Part shown: positions 18,735 through 30,296 of the stretch, in pieces | Layout: the number at the start of each line of letters is the position of its first letter | Numbering within the stretch: the first letter of the stretch is position 1 | Assembly: GCF_014197435.1 (NCBI RefSeq) | Contig: NZ_JACIFP010000001.1 | Coordinates: 3,534,001-3,598,000 of the forward strand | Direction of reading: 5' to 3' | DNA from: Gordonia humi | Lineage (GTDB): Bacteria > Actinomycetota > Actinomycetes > Mycobacteriales > Mycobacteriaceae | DNA length: 64,000 bases | Position numbers and translations under genes: made by a program | Notes under the pieces: model-generated | The model's input: the letters and a program-made list of their open reading frames with translations, nothing else | Databases searched by the model: none | Told to the model about the DNA's origin: nothing

Positions 18735-18751
18735 TATCCTGCGCTGGACGG

Positions 18752-19576
18752 TCAGGTGAGGTGATCGAAGTCGCCGCGCGCCCAGGCGGAGTGCCGAGCG
18801 GCGGACGTACGCACGATCGACGAGGCGCTCTCGTCGATGAGGCCCCCGCGCAGACTGTAGAGGCGGTCGAAGGCGAACCGGGTTACGTGGGCCGCGATGC
18901 GTTCGGCGACGGCGCCGGACAGCGGCAGGTGGTTCGGGATGCTTCGCATGAAGCTCACGGACCTGCGGTCGGGATTGGCGTAGACGGTGTCGCCGGCCAA
19001 CAGCACACCGCGTCCGTCGACACCGGCCGCCCAATGCGCGACGGCGCTTCCCGGGAAGTGTCCGCCCGGCTGGGTGAGGGTGATGCCGGGCAGGATCTCG
19101 ACATCGTCCGACCACGGTCGGATGCAGCGGTCGGTACGCTCGACCCAACCGAGATCGGCTTCGGCGACGAGGACCGGAACGCCGCCGAACGCTCGGCTCC
19201 ACTCGATCTGCACGCCAAACATGTGCGGATGGGAGGCGACGACGAACGCGACGCCGCCGAGGTCCGCGACGGCAGCGGTCGCCGCGTCGTCGATGTACCC
19301 GGGCGGGTCCCATAACAGGTTGCCCGCGCGGGTGCGCACGAGTTTGCTCCACTGACCGATGCCGACCGGAGGCCGGGTCCGGATGTGATACAGGTCGGGC
19401 TCCGCTTCGACGACGTCGATCGTCGTCCCGCCCTCCGCGAGGTCGGCGAGAGTGGTCCACCGCTGCCCGTCGGCGGGCACCCACTGCCGCTCGTCGTCGC
19501 AGATCGCGCAGACGTCCGGCCGCCGCGCGTGCTCCACCCCGCAGGTGGCGCAGATCCAGAATTCGTCGGCGTCCAT
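18752..19576 (-). CDS. rubredoxin-like zinc-ribbon / MBL-fold hydrolase
   Basis: Encodes 274 residues. Residues 7-30 form a small Cys4 module, WICATCGVEHA then VCAICDDE, of the rubredoxin or zinc-ribbon type. A metallo-beta-lactamase-like core follows. The usual HxHxDH metal motif reads SHPHMFG (about 117-123), so the Asp-His pair is replaced. A later His is in GGHFPGS (about 174-180) and an Asp in LLAGDTVY (about 197-204). Family members with SHPH motifs are known but poorly described. ATG at 19576 has AAGGAGA. The reaction is unknown, and a one-metal or redox role is possible. It is upstream of, but not part of, the iron operon. Confidence 0.75.
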   Translation of the reverse strand: MDADEFWICATCGVEHARRPDVCAICDDERQWVPADGQRWTTLADLAEGGTTIDVVEAEPDLYHIRTRPPVGIGQWSKLVRTRAGNLLWDPPGYIDDAATAAVADLGGVAFVVASHPHMFGVQIEWSRAFGGVPVLVAEADLGWVERTDRCIRPWSDDVEILPGITLTQPGGHFPGSAVAHWAAGVDGRGVLLAGDTVYANPDRRSVSFMRSIPNHLPLSGAVAERIAAHVTRFAFDRLYSLRGGLIDESASSIVRTSAARHSAWARGDFDHLT

Positions 19577-19716
19577 GAGGGTCTCCTTCGCGTCGGATCG
19601 TCGCCTCCATCGTGCTCCATGCAGCGGCCGTCGATCCGGGCGCGGTGGATCGTCCGACGTGTGTGCTGTCGTACCGATGATCCCGCAGCGGGCGGCGTCG
19701 GGGAGGACGCGCTCGA

Positions 19717-19760
19717 AACCAGGGACAGCCCCGCCGTTTCCGGCGGGGCTGTCCCTGGTT
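19717..19760 (-). terminator. 20-bp perfect-stem terminator
   Basis: Bases 19717-19736 and 19741-19760 are exact complements with a four-base loop (TTTC). It lies downstream of the tRNA-Pro gene on the minus strand and upstream of the zinc-ribbon gene, so it should end the tRNA transcript. The U-run is short (GGTTT). Confidence 0.85.
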
Positions 19761-19802
19761 GCCTATCTGATTCTCACGCTCCTGCTTCAAACAAGAGCAC
19801 CA

Positions 19803-19879
19803 TGGTCGGGCTAACAGGATTTGAACCTGCGACCCCCTCACCCCCAGTGAGGTGCGCTACCAAGCTGCGCCATAGCCCG
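19803..19879 (-). tRNA. tRNA-Pro (anticodon GGG)
   Basis: A full cloverleaf of 77 bases on the minus strand. The acceptor stem pairs CGGGCTA with TAGCCCG, the anticodon stem CCTCA/TGAGG holds loop CTGGGGG (anticodon GGG), and the T-arm has GGTTCAAATCC. Discriminator A and a template-coded CCA (19803-19805) follow. It reads CCC and CCU. It is separated from der by 83 bp. Confidence 0.95.
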
Positions 19880-19962
19880 TTCCGCCTCGTCGCCGAAGCG
19901 AGATTTACCTTATCCGACGAAGCGACTCAACGACGAATCGCCTGGTCAGGGCGGCAATATCT

Positions 19963-21417
19963 CTACTTCTTCTTTCTCAGCTCGCGTTTGTCGCGCACGC
20001 GGACGTTGACGCGGACCGGCGAGCCCTCGAAGCCGAAACTCTCCCGCAACTTGCGCTCGAGGAATCGGCGGTAGCCGGCTTCGAGAAAGCCGGTCGTGAA
20101 GAGAACGAACGTCGGCGGGCGCGTCGCGGCCTGCGTCGCGAACTTCACGCGCGGCTGACGGCCGCCGCGGACCGGCGGCGGCGTCGCTGCGATGATGTCC
20201 TTGAGCCACGAGTTGAGCTGACCGGTCGAGACGCGACGGTCCCACGACTCGAGGGCGCCCTCCATGGCGGGCACCAGCTTCTGCACGCTGCGACCGGTGG
20301 TCGCCGAGATGTTGACCCGTCGTGCCCACGGCACGCGTTCGAGTTCGCGGTCGATCTCCTTGTCGAGTCGTTCACGCCGGTCCTCGTCGACGAGGTCCCA
20401 CTTGTTGAACACGACGACGAGCGCACGACCGGAGTCGACGATCATCGACAGCACGCGCAGGTCCTGTTCGGTGATCGGCTGACTCGCGTCGATCAGCAGC
20501 AGCGCGACCTCCGCGGACTCCAACGCGGCTCGTGTACGCAGCGACGCGTAGTACTCGTGGCCGGTGGCGCTGCGCACCTTGCGGCGCAGACCCGCGGTGT
20601 CGACGAAGTGCCACGACTTGCCACCGAGTTCGATCAGCTCGTCCACCGGGTCGACGGTGGTGCCCGCGACGTTGTCGACGACCGACCGCTCCTCACCGAC
20701 CAGCTTGTTCAGCAGCGAGCTCTTGCCCACGTTCGGTTTGCCGACCAGCGCCACCCGTCGCGGACCTCCCGGAGCGAACCGCTCGCGCGGCTTCTCCGGC
20801 AGCGCTGCGACGATCAGGTCGAGCAGATCCGCGGTGCCGCGGCCGTGCGCGGCCGAGATCGTGTGCGGCTCGCCCAGTCCCAGGGACCACAGCACGGCGG
20901 CATCGGCCTCCGCGCGCTCGCTGTCGACTTTGTTGGCGGCCAGCAGGACCGGCACCGTGGAACGGCGCAGAATGCGGGAGACGGCCTCGTCGGCCGAGGT
21001 AGCACCGACGGTGGCGTCGACGACGACGACGATCACGTCGGCCGCCCGCATCGCCAACTCGGCCTGTACCGCGATCGATCGGCCCATCCCCTTGGCGTCG
21101 GGCTCCCAACCGCCGGTGTCGGTGACGGTGAACGGATGCCCGGTCCACTCGGCGCTGTAGGAGACGCGGTCGCGGGTCACGCCCGGAACGTCTTCGACGA
21201 CGGCCTCGCGGCGGCCGAGGATGCGGTTCACGAGAGTCGACTTGCCGACGTTGGGCCGTCCGACCACCGCGACGACCGGCAGCGCCGGGGCGCCCTCGAG
21301 TTCCTCCTCGGCCAGGAACTCTCCGAGGTCGAAGTCGTCTTCGCTCGACCAGGTACCGTCGCCCGCCATCGAGTCGGCGTCACCGGACTGGTCGTCGATA
21401 GAGAATTCGTCAGTCAC
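19963..21417 (-). CDS. der: GTPase Der (EngA)
   Basis: A 484-residue protein with two tandem GTPase domains, a hallmark of Der. Domain 1 starts with [10 protein letters not shown] (about 53-62), then DTGG and NKVD. Domain 2 starts with [10 protein letters not shown] (about 226-235), DTAG and NKWD. A KH-like C-terminal domain follows ([16 protein letters not shown]). It helps assemble the large ribosomal subunit. An acidic N-terminal extension of about 45 residues is usual in actinobacteria. GTG at 21417 overlaps the cmk stop by 4 bp. Confidence 0.96.
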   Translation of the reverse strand: MTDEFSIDDQSGDADSMAGDGTWSSEDDFDLGEFLAEEELEGAPALPVVAVVGRPNVGKSTLVNRILGRREAVVEDVPGVTRDRVSYSAEWTGHPFTVTDTGGWEPDAKGMGRSIAVQAELAMRAADVIVVVVDATVGATSADEAVSRILRRSTVPVLLAANKVDSERAEADAAVLWSLGLGEPHTISAAHGRGTADLLDLIVAALPEKPRERFAPGGPRRVALVGKPNVGKSSLLNKLVGEERSVVDNVAGTTVDPVDELIELGGKSWHFVDTAGLRRKVRSATGHEYYASLRTRAALESAEVALLLIDASQPITEQDLRVLSMIVDSGRALVVVFNKWDLVDEDRRERLDKEIDRELERVPWARRVNISATTGRSVQKLVPAMEGALESWDRRVSTGQLNSWLKDIIAATPPPVRGGRQPRVKFATQAATRPPTFVLFTTGFLEAGYRRFLERKLRESFGFEGSPVRVNVRVRDKRELRKKK

Positions 21418-22121
21418 CGTTGTGCTCCGATCCGCGTCTCGACGAGCTCGGTGAGCGTGTCGAGGACGTCGTCTAATGTCATGTCGCTGGTGTCCACGTG
21501 CACCGCATCGTCCGCCGGACGCAGCGGCGACGCCTCCCGCGTGGAATCCAAGTGGTCGCGGCGATTGACGCTCTCGAGCACCTCGTCGAGGATGCTCTCG
21601 CGTCCGGCCGCCACGTTCTGCCGGTGGCGTCGCTCGGCGCGCGCCTCCGGTGTCGCCGTCAAATACACCTTGAGCGCGGCGGTCGGGAACACGACGGTGC
21701 CGATGTCTCGTCCCTCCACCACCAGCAGCGTTTGATCGGCATGGGTGCGCTGCAGGTCGACGAGTCGCTCGCGCACCCGCGCGTTCGCCGACACCGCCGA
21801 GACCGATCCGGTCACCTCGTCGGTGCGGATCGCCTCCGAGACGTCGTCCCCGTCGAGCAACACGACGAGTGCGCCGTCGTCGCCGACCAGCAGACGGATG
21901 TCGGTCCGGGCGACGATGTCGGCGACCTCGTCGGAGTCCGGCGCCGCACCGGCCCGCAGAACGGCGAGCGTCGCGGCCCGGTACATCGCGCCGGTGTCCA
22001 GATAGCGGGCTCCTACGCGGTCGGCGAGGAGTCGAGCCACGCTCGACTTGCCGGTTCCCGCGGGTCCGTCGATCGCGACGACCGGCGCGACCGTCACGGC
22101 GTCGGCCGCATCGATGCTCAC
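21414..22121 (-). CDS. cmk: cytidylate kinase
   Basis: A 235-residue CMP/dCMP kinase. The P-loop is [16 protein letters not shown] (about 18-33). The CMP-binding LDTGAMYRA follows (about 41-49), with RSVS-type lid and [13 protein letters not shown] (about 127-139) contacts and a lid [10 protein letters not shown] (about 155-164). It phosphorylates CMP to CDP for nucleotide and phospholipid synthesis. GTG at 22121 overlaps the rluB stop by 4 bp, and the cmk stop overlaps der, so the three form a coupled set. Confidence 0.95.
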   Translation of the reverse strand: MSIDAADAVTVAPVVAIDGPAGTGKSSVARLLADRVGARYLDTGAMYRAATLAVLRAGAAPDSDEVADIVARTDIRLLVGDDGALVVLLDGDDVSEAIRTDEVTGSVSAVSANARVRERLVDLQRTHADQTLLVVEGRDIGTVVFPTAALKVYLTATPEARAERRHRQNVAAGRESILDEVLESVNRRDHLDSTREASPLRPADDAVHVDTSDMTLDDVLDTLTELVETRIGAQR

Positions 22122-23125
22122 AATCCCACCGCCTTGTACAGGGCCCCGATCTCCTTGCTGTCGAGGACGCGCAGGCTGCCCGGGCGCTGGGTGCCGAGGT
22201 GCACCGCGCCGATGTCGGTGCGGACGAGTCGGATCACCGGGTGGCCGACGGCCTCCATCATGCGGCGCACCACGTGCTTGCGGCCCTCGTGCAGCGTCAG
22301 TCGCACCAGAGATTCGCCCTGATACTTCTCCATCTGGGTGTACGAGTCGACGGAGACGGAGCCGTCGTCGAGCTCGACGCCGTCCTTCAACCGGTGTCCG
22401 AGACCGCGGCCGACCTCGCCGCGCACAGTCGCCAGGTAGGTCTTGGGGACCTCGAACGACGGATGCATCAGACGGTGGGCCAGCTCGCCGTCGTTGGTCA
22501 GCAGGATGAGTCCTTCGGTGTCGGCGTCGAGACGACCGACGTGGAACAGTCGCTGGCCGGACATGACCCGCTCGGAGACGATGTCACCGATGCACGGGCG
22601 GCCGAACTCGTCGCTCATCGTCGAGTGCCAGCCCTTGGGCTTGTTCAGCGCCAGGTACTGCTTGGTCTCGTCGACGACGACGCGTGCACCGTCGACCTTG
22701 ATGATCGCGGTGTTCGGATCGATGCGCAGACCCTGTTCGACGACGATCTGACCGTCGACCTCGACCCGACCGGCGGCGATCAGTTCCTCGGCGCCGCGAC
22801 GCGAGGCGACGCCCGCGGCGGCCAGGATCTTCTGCAGGCGCATCCCGTCGGCGACGTAGGTCGCGCCGTCGCCCTCGACGACGGGCACCTGATGCCGTGC
22901 CGGGCGAGAGTTGTTGAGGCGGGCCTGCCCCTTCGCGACGTCGGGACGCGCGCCCTTGCGGTGGACCTTGCGGGTGCCCTGTCCGCCCCGCGCGGCGCCG
23001 CCCTTACCGGTCGGTGCGCCGCCGGAACGCCCTGCGGCGCCCTTGCCCGCGGGCTTGCGGCCCTTGCCGTTTCGCCCTGATCTGTCGTCTCGTCCCGGTC
23101 TGCCGTCTCGGCTAGCGGATGCCAT
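22118..23125 (-). CDS. 23S rRNA pseudouridine synthase, RluB-like
   Basis: Encodes 335 residues. A basic, low-complexity N-terminus (about 1-85, rich in Gly, Arg, Lys) precedes an S4 domain ([30 protein letters not shown], about 95-124). The synthase core has catalytic Asp in [23 protein letters not shown] (about 190-212). It belongs to the RsuA/RluB/E/F family. The ATG at 23125 has GAAGGA six bases upstream. An in-frame start at 23266 would overlap scpB and lacks such a site. Long basic N-termini are typical of actinobacterial members. Confidence 0.9.
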   Translation of the reverse strand: MASASRDGRPGRDDRSGRNGKGRKPAGKGAAGRSGGAPTGKGGAARGGQGTRKVHRKGARPDVAKGQARLNNSRPARHQVPVVEGDGATYVADGMRLQKILAAAGVASRRGAEELIAAGRVEVDGQIVVEQGLRIDPNTAIIKVDGARVVVDETKQYLALNKPKGWHSTMSDEFGRPCIGDIVSERVMSGQRLFHVGRLDADTEGLILLTNDGELAHRLMHPSFEVPKTYLATVRGEVGRGLGHRLKDGVELDDGSVSVDSYTQMEKYQGESLVRLTLHEGRKHVVRRMMEAVGHPVIRLVRTDIGAVHLGTQRPGSLRVLDSKEIGALYKAVGL

Positions 23126-23162
23126 GTGAAATCCTTCGAGTGTGGTGTGCAGTTGTGCGCGG

Positions 23163-23858
23163 CTACTCCTCGTCAGCCTGCGCGAGTGCCTCCGCGGAGG
23201 CATCAGTAGTCGATTCTGCCGACTGAGCACCCAGTTTGGCGAATCGGGGATCGTCCAGGAGCTCATCGCCCAGGTCGTCGATCACATCGACGTCGGGGAG
23301 CAGCGGGGCGATGTCGGGCAGTTCCGACAGCGATGCGAGACCGAGCCGTTCCAGGAACAGCTCGCTCGTGGCGTAGAGAATGCCACCGGTCTGCGGATCA
23401 TTGCCGACCTCGGTCAGCAGACCGCGGGCGACGAGGGTGCGAACCACGCCGTCGACGTTGACGCCGCGGATCGCGCTGACGCGGGCACGAGTCACCGGTT
23501 GCCGGTAGGCCACCACCGCGAGGGTCTCCAGCGCGGCGCGGGTCAGTTTGCTGCGAGTACCGTCCAAGAGGAGTCGTTCCACGTAGGGGGCGTATTCGGT
23601 GCGCGTGTAGAAGCGCCAGCCGTCGCCGGCGTACCGCAGATCGATGCCGCTGCGCGCCGCTGTCAGATCCGCGCTCAACGCGCGGATCATCGCGTCGACG
23701 CGTTCGGGCTCGTCGTCGACCGCGACGGCCAACTCGTCGACGGTGACCGGCGTGTCGACGACGAGCAGCACCGCTTCCAGAGCCGCGCGCAGGGTGGCGT
23801 CGTCGAGGATCTCCGGGTCGTCGTCGAGGTCGGCGAACATCGGCTCGTCGGTCATCAT
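23163..23858 (-). CDS. scpB: condensin accessory protein ScpB
   Basis: A 231-residue winged-helix protein of the Smc-ScpAB complex. It has LRAALEAVLLVVDTPVTVDELA (about 23-44), YAGDGWRFYTRTEYAPYVERLL (about 79-100), RAALETLAVVAYRQPVTRARVSAIRGVNVDGVVRTLVARGLL (about 107-148), the signature of the second winged helix. It binds ScpA and Smc to compact and separate chromosomes. The start is ATG at 23858 (or 23855). It overlaps the scpA stop by 4 bp, so the two are coupled. Confidence 0.94.
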   Translation of the reverse strand: MMTDEPMFADLDDDPEILDDATLRAALEAVLLVVDTPVTVDELAVAVDDEPERVDAMIRALSADLTAARSGIDLRYAGDGWRFYTRTEYAPYVERLLLDGTRSKLTRAALETLAVVAYRQPVTRARVSAIRGVNVDGVVRTLVARGLLTEVGNDPQTGGILYATSELFLERLGLASLSELPDIAPLLPDVDVIDDLGDELLDDPRFAKLGAQSAESTTDASAEALAQADEE

Positions 23859-24715
23859 CCGTAGTCCTCCGTCGTGTCGATGTCGATGTCGTCGCGGTCA
23901 CGATCGCCGGTCCACCCGACTTTCAACTCACCCAGTGCCTCGGGCTGGTCGAAGACGACGGCGCGTTCGCGGTAGAGCTCCAGGAGTCCGAGGAAGCGGG
24001 CCACCACTTCGAGCCCGCTGGCGCATTCGGCGACGAGTTCGCCGAAGGTCAGCATCTCCCCCTTCGCGGCCAGGAGGAGTTCGGTGAGACGGCGCGCCTG
24101 TTCGGGCACGGACACCGGCGACCCGTGGAGATGGTCGAGGCCGACGGTGGGCACCGGCTTCGGCGCGATCGCCGTCGCCGCTATCTCGGCGAACTGTGCG
24201 GCGTCGACTCCGAGCTGCACCTCGGGCAGCAGATCCACGTACCGACTCTCCAGGGACACCGCTCGCGGATAGCGTTGCAGCGCTGCTGCTTCGAGTTCGG
24301 CGAACAGGACGGCCACCTGTTTGTACGCCCGATACTGCAACAGGCGCGCGAACAGGAGGTCGCGGGCTTCGAGGAGTGCGAGGTCGTCGGGGTCGTCCAC
24401 CTCGCCGGAGGGCACCAGTCGCGCCGCCTTCAAGTCGAGCAGAGTCGCGGCGATCACCAGGAACTCGGTGGTCTGTTCGAGGTCGGCTTCGGCGCCGAGA
24501 TTCTTGGTGTAGGCGATGAAGTCGTCGGTCACCACGTGCAGCGCCACTTCGGTGACGTCCATCCGCCGCTGACTGATCAGGTTCAACAGAAGATCGAACG
24601 GTCCGGTGAAGTTGGCCAGCCGGACCTGGAATCTGCCGTCGGCAGGCTCGGTGACGGCGTCGTCGGCGGGCTCTGTCCCAGCCGGGGCGTCCGAGTCTGC
24701 CGTCGGAGTGCTCAT
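23855..24715 (-). CDS. scpA: condensin kleisin ScpA
   Basis: A 286-residue kleisin. RFQVRLANFTGPFDLLLNLISQRRMDVTEVAL (about 27-58) is the N-terminal Smc-head contact. LVIAATLLDLKAARLVP and FARLLQYRAYKQVA follow. A C-terminal winged helix is at about 215-265 (LTFGELVAECASGLEVVARFLGLLELYRERAV). The ATG at 24715 is set by the ATGA overlap with parA. It bridges two Smc heads and recruits ScpB. Confidence 0.94.
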   Translation of the reverse strand: MSTPTADSDAPAGTEPADDAVTEPADGRFQVRLANFTGPFDLLLNLISQRRMDVTEVALHVVTDDFIAYTKNLGAEADLEQTTEFLVIAATLLDLKAARLVPSGEVDDPDDLALLEARDLLFARLLQYRAYKQVAVLFAELEAAALQRYPRAVSLESRYVDLLPEVQLGVDAAQFAEIAATAIAPKPVPTVGLDHLHGSPVSVPEQARRLTELLLAAKGEMLTFGELVAECASGLEVVARFLGLLELYRERAVVFDQPEALGELKVGWTGDRDRDDIDIDTTEDYG

Positions 24716-25611
24716 TCGCGGGGTTCGTTGTGCGCGATGACCTCTCGCGCCAGATTCCGGTAGGCCGCGGCACCGGACGACTTCGGGGCCCAGGAGGTGA
24801 TCGGCTCCCCCGCCACCGAGGTCTCCGGGAACCGGACCGTTCGGTTGATGACGGTGTCGAACACGGCGTCGCCGAACACCTCGACGACGCGCGCCATGAC
24901 GTCGCGCGAGTGCAGGGTGCGCTGGTCGTACATGGTCACCAGGATGCCGCCGAGTTCGAGTCTCGGGTTGAGCCGGTCGTGCACCTTGTCGATGGTGTCG
25001 GTGAGCAGTGCGAGTCCGCGGAGGCTGAAGTATTCGCACTCCATCGGGATCAGCACGTTGTCGGCGCAGGCGAGCGCGTTGACGGTGAGCAGGCCGAGCG
25101 AGGGCTGGCAGTCGATGAGGATGTAGTCGTAGCGGTCGGCGACCGGATGGAGTGCGCGCGCCAGCGCCTGCTCGCGGCCGACCTCGCTGACCAACTGGAT
25201 CTCGGCGGCCGACAGGTCGATGTTCGACGGCAGGATGTCCAGACCGTCGACCCGGGTGCGCATCAGGACGTCGTCGGTTGACGCGTACGGGGCGACGAGG
25301 AGATTGTGGACGGTCAGTTCCAGTTCGTGGTGCGGAACGCCCAGCCCCGCCGACAGCGCGCCCTGCGGATCCAGGTCGACGAGCAGGACGCGTCGCCCCT
25401 GTTCGGCCAGCGCCGCACCGAGGTTGATGGTCGACGTCGTCTTGCCGACGCCGCCCTTCTGATTGCACATCGCGATGACGACGGCGGGCCCGTGCTTCTC
25501 GCGCGGCAACGGATCGGGGACGTCACGATAAGGGCGACCGGTGGGTCCGAGTTTGTCTGCGGGCACATCGAGCTGGCCCTGCTTCCCCTTGGCACCGGCT
25601 TTGTGCTCCAC
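24712..25611 (-). CDS. ParA-family ATPase
   Basis: A 299-residue deviant Walker A ATPase. The motif is CNQKGGVGKTTSTINLG (about 49-65), with LLVDLDPQGALS (about 75-86) and YILIDCQPSLGLL (about 142-154). It is a stand-alone ParA lacking a nearby ParB. Its location directly upstream of scpA, with which it overlaps by 4 bp, is conserved in Mycobacterium tuberculosis (Rv1708). A role in chromosome or cell-pole organisation is plausible. GTG at 25611 has GGAG upstream. The main chromosome ParA is elsewhere. Confidence 0.88.
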   Translation of the reverse strand: MEHKAGAKGKQGQLDVPADKLGPTGRPYRDVPDPLPREKHGPAVVIAMCNQKGGVGKTTSTINLGAALAEQGRRVLLVDLDPQGALSAGLGVPHHELELTVHNLLVAPYASTDDVLMRTRVDGLDILPSNIDLSAAEIQLVSEVGREQALARALHPVADRYDYILIDCQPSLGLLTVNALACADNVLIPMECEYFSLRGLALLTDTIDKVHDRLNPRLELGGILVTMYDQRTLHSRDVMARVVEVFGDAVFDTVINRTVRFPETSVAGEPITSWAPKSSGAAAYRNLAREVIAHNEPRE

Positions 25612-25955
25612 CTTCTCCGATGCTCCTTCCAGCGCGCAGACCTCGGGCCCGCGCGGTCGCCCGCCACTGTCTCGATCGATCCTAATGTGTTGTCTTCACA
25701 CGACTTCGGAGGCAGTCGGCGTGCCGCTGCATCGGGACCATCGGCCCGTCGAAGCACGGTCTTTCCGCTGGTCCGACGATGCGTCGCCGCAGTTCGAGGG
25801 GCGGGTTCGGCCGACCGGGCGGGCCCGAGACCCTCGATGGTCGGTCGAGACTCACACGTCGGCCGGGCCGCTGCGGCCGGTCGATCTCGCCTCCCGCTCT
25901 CAGCCGTCGAGGTGATTCGCTCTCCTGCTCGACCGGCGGTGCGCCGCGCCTGTCC
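25612..25955. other. 344-bp intergenic region upstream of parA, no gene seen
   Basis: This gap lies between the xerD end and the parA start, both minus strand. A possible -10 box TAGGAT lies at 25679-25684 on the minus strand, about 68 bases before parA, with no clear -35. GC-rich arms near 25858-25885 (CGGCCG twice) could form weak stems that end the xerD transcript. No credible ORF or RNA was found. Confidence 0.4.
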
Positions 25956-26878
25956 CTATCGTGCCCGCGGGTGCGCGGTCGCGTACACCTCGCGCATGGT
26001 GTTGACGGTGACCATGGTGTACACCTGCGTGGTCGTCACCGACGAATGGCCGAGCAGTTCCTGCACCACGCGGACATCGGCGCCGCCGTCGAGCAGATGG
26101 GTGGCGAAGCTGTGCCGCAGGGTGTGCGGCGAGACGTCCTTGGTGACGCCCGCACGCTCGGCGGCGTCGACCAGGACCTGCCAGGCGCTCTGTCGCGAGA
26201 GACGCCCGCCGCGGATGTTGAGGAACAGCGCGGGCGTCCCCTTCTTGACCAGTGCGGGCCGGCCCCGCACCAGGTACGCGTCGAGCGCCGCCAGCGCCGG
26301 TCGGCCGACGGGGACGATCCGCTCTTTGCCGCCCTTGCCGCGCAGAACCACGGCGCGGTGCTCGACGTCGATGTCGTCGACGTCGAGCCCGACCACCTCG
26401 GAGATGCGGGCACCGCACGAGTACAGCAGTTCCAAGAGCGCCCGATCACGCAGGGCTCGTGGACCCTCGGACTGTCCGGCGGCGTCGAGGATCTTCAGGA
26501 CGTCGTCCACCGGCAACGACTTCGGGAGCCGCTGCGCTGGTCGAGGCGGACGCACCGCGTGCGCGACGTCGTCGGCCACCACACCCTCGGCCGCGGCGAA
26601 CTTGTGGAATCCGCGCACCGCGATCAGGGTTCGGGCGACGGAGCTGTCCGCGAGCGCCGGCACCTCGTTGTCCGGATCGCCGCGACGCAGCGCGACGAGG
26701 AACTCGCGGACCGTCCCCTCGGTGACCTCGTCGAGAGCGACGACACCGAGTCGGGACAGGAACTCCTGGTACCGACGCAGATCGCGACCGTAGGAGGCGA
26801 CGGTGTTCGCCGCCGAGCCGCGCTCGACGGTCAGGTGGTCCAGGTAGGCGCCGATGAGTCGATCGACGTCGGCGCGGT

Positions 26879-26882
<4 letters not shown>
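25956..26882 (-). CDS. xerD: tyrosine recombinase XerD
   Basis: A 308-residue tyrosine recombinase. The N-terminal SAM-like DNA-binding part (about 1-100) carries [26 protein letters not shown]. The catalytic residues can be placed: Arg in GARISE, Lys in [10 protein letters not shown], His-x-x-Arg in [11 protein letters not shown], His in LLGHSSV, and nucleophile Tyr in TQVYTMV. It resolves chromosome dimers at dif with XerC. The GTG at 26882 overlaps the NUDIX stop by 4 bp. It belongs to the rRv1701-type neighbourhood. Confidence 0.93.
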
Positions 26883-29298
<2,416 letters not shown>

Positions 29299-29366
29299 TC
29301 AGCCTAACAGCATCTCCGGCGAAATCCCGCCGACCCGCGTACGCGCGGCGGCGAGGATGACGGTCG

Positions 29367-30296
29367 TCACTTCGCGGGTTCGGCGCCCACCGTGATGGCC
29401 GTCGCACCCGGCCCGGTGCCGTAGGCGCCCGACCTGCCCTGCAGTTCCTCGTTCAACGCCATGACCGTGGTGAGTCGACCGATCTCCTGATTGACGTCGT
29501 CGACCGTCGTCACCGCGTTGCCCAGCGACGGGTCGGAGCGGATCACGCCGATCGGCGATCCGCCGTCGGCCGAACCGGTGCGTCCGACGAGGGCGCCGCC
29601 CTGCGCACGCATCGCCATGGTCGCAGCCAGCCGCGCGACCATCTGCCCCTGTGCGCCGGAGTCCTTGCCCATCTCGCCTCCGGTCACCACGAGGACGAGG
29701 TCGGCCGGTTTGATCGTGCCCTCCGCGTAGTCGATGAACTGTCCCTCGCGCAGTGCCGCCAGCGCGGTGTCGCGATCGTTCGCCGACGCAGGCTTGGCGC
29801 CGGACCGATGCAGCAGCGTGACCCCGAGGAGGTCGCCCAGTCGCGAACCGGAGTCGGTGTACTCCACGCGGAGTTGCGCGCCCGACGGAATCGACTGGTC
29901 GACGACGGTGCTGAGTTTGGACGCGTTCTCGTCGCGGATCAGTCCGGTGGTCAAGGCGATCTGTCCGGCGAAGGTCCCCTCGGCGTCGTTGATCAACGTC
30001 TTGAGCGCTTCGACGTCGCCGTCGGCCGCGTCCGGTGAGGTCACGACGAGCACCGACTGGTCTTTGAGCAGGTCGCCGGTGATCCGACCGGCGATAGCCG
30101 AGGTGAAGGCGTCGTTGGAGTCGACTTGTTTGGCGAGGTCGTCGCGTTCGTCTTGGAGATTGCCGATCTTGTCGCGATCGGTCCCGGTCAACGCGTTGAC
30201 GCGGTCACCGATGAAGCCGGATCCGAGGAACAGCCCCAACGCGAGCGCGAGGAAGACCGCGATCAACGAGACCGCGTGTTGGCGCATGCTGATCAT
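29367..30296 (-). CDS. mctB: outer-envelope protein, MctB-like (copper transport)
   Basis: A 309-residue protein similar to Mycobacterium tuberculosis Rv1698 (MctB), described as an outer-membrane channel or copper-resistance factor. A hydrophobic N-terminal segment (AVSLIAVFLALALGLFLGSGFIG, about 9-31) serves as an uncleaved anchor, followed by a coiled-coil-prone stretch (KIGNLQDERDDLAKQVDSNDAF) and a mixed alpha/beta domain. The copper role is from the family, not this sequence. The ATG at 30296 overlaps the steA stop by 4 bp. Confidence 0.8.
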   Translation of the reverse strand: MISMRQHAVSLIAVFLALALGLFLGSGFIGDRVNALTGTDRDKIGNLQDERDDLAKQVDSNDAFTSAIAGRITGDLLKDQSVLVVTSPDAADGDVEALKTLINDAEGTFAGQIALTTGLIRDENASKLSTVVDQSIPSGAQLRVEYTDSGSRLGDLLGVTLLHRSGAKPASANDRDTALAALREGQFIDYAEGTIKPADLVLVVTGGEMGKDSGAQGQMVARLAATMAMRAQGGALVGRTGSADGGSPIGVIRSDPSLGNAVTTVDDVNQEIGRLTTVMALNEELQGRSGAYGTGPGATAITVGAEPAK

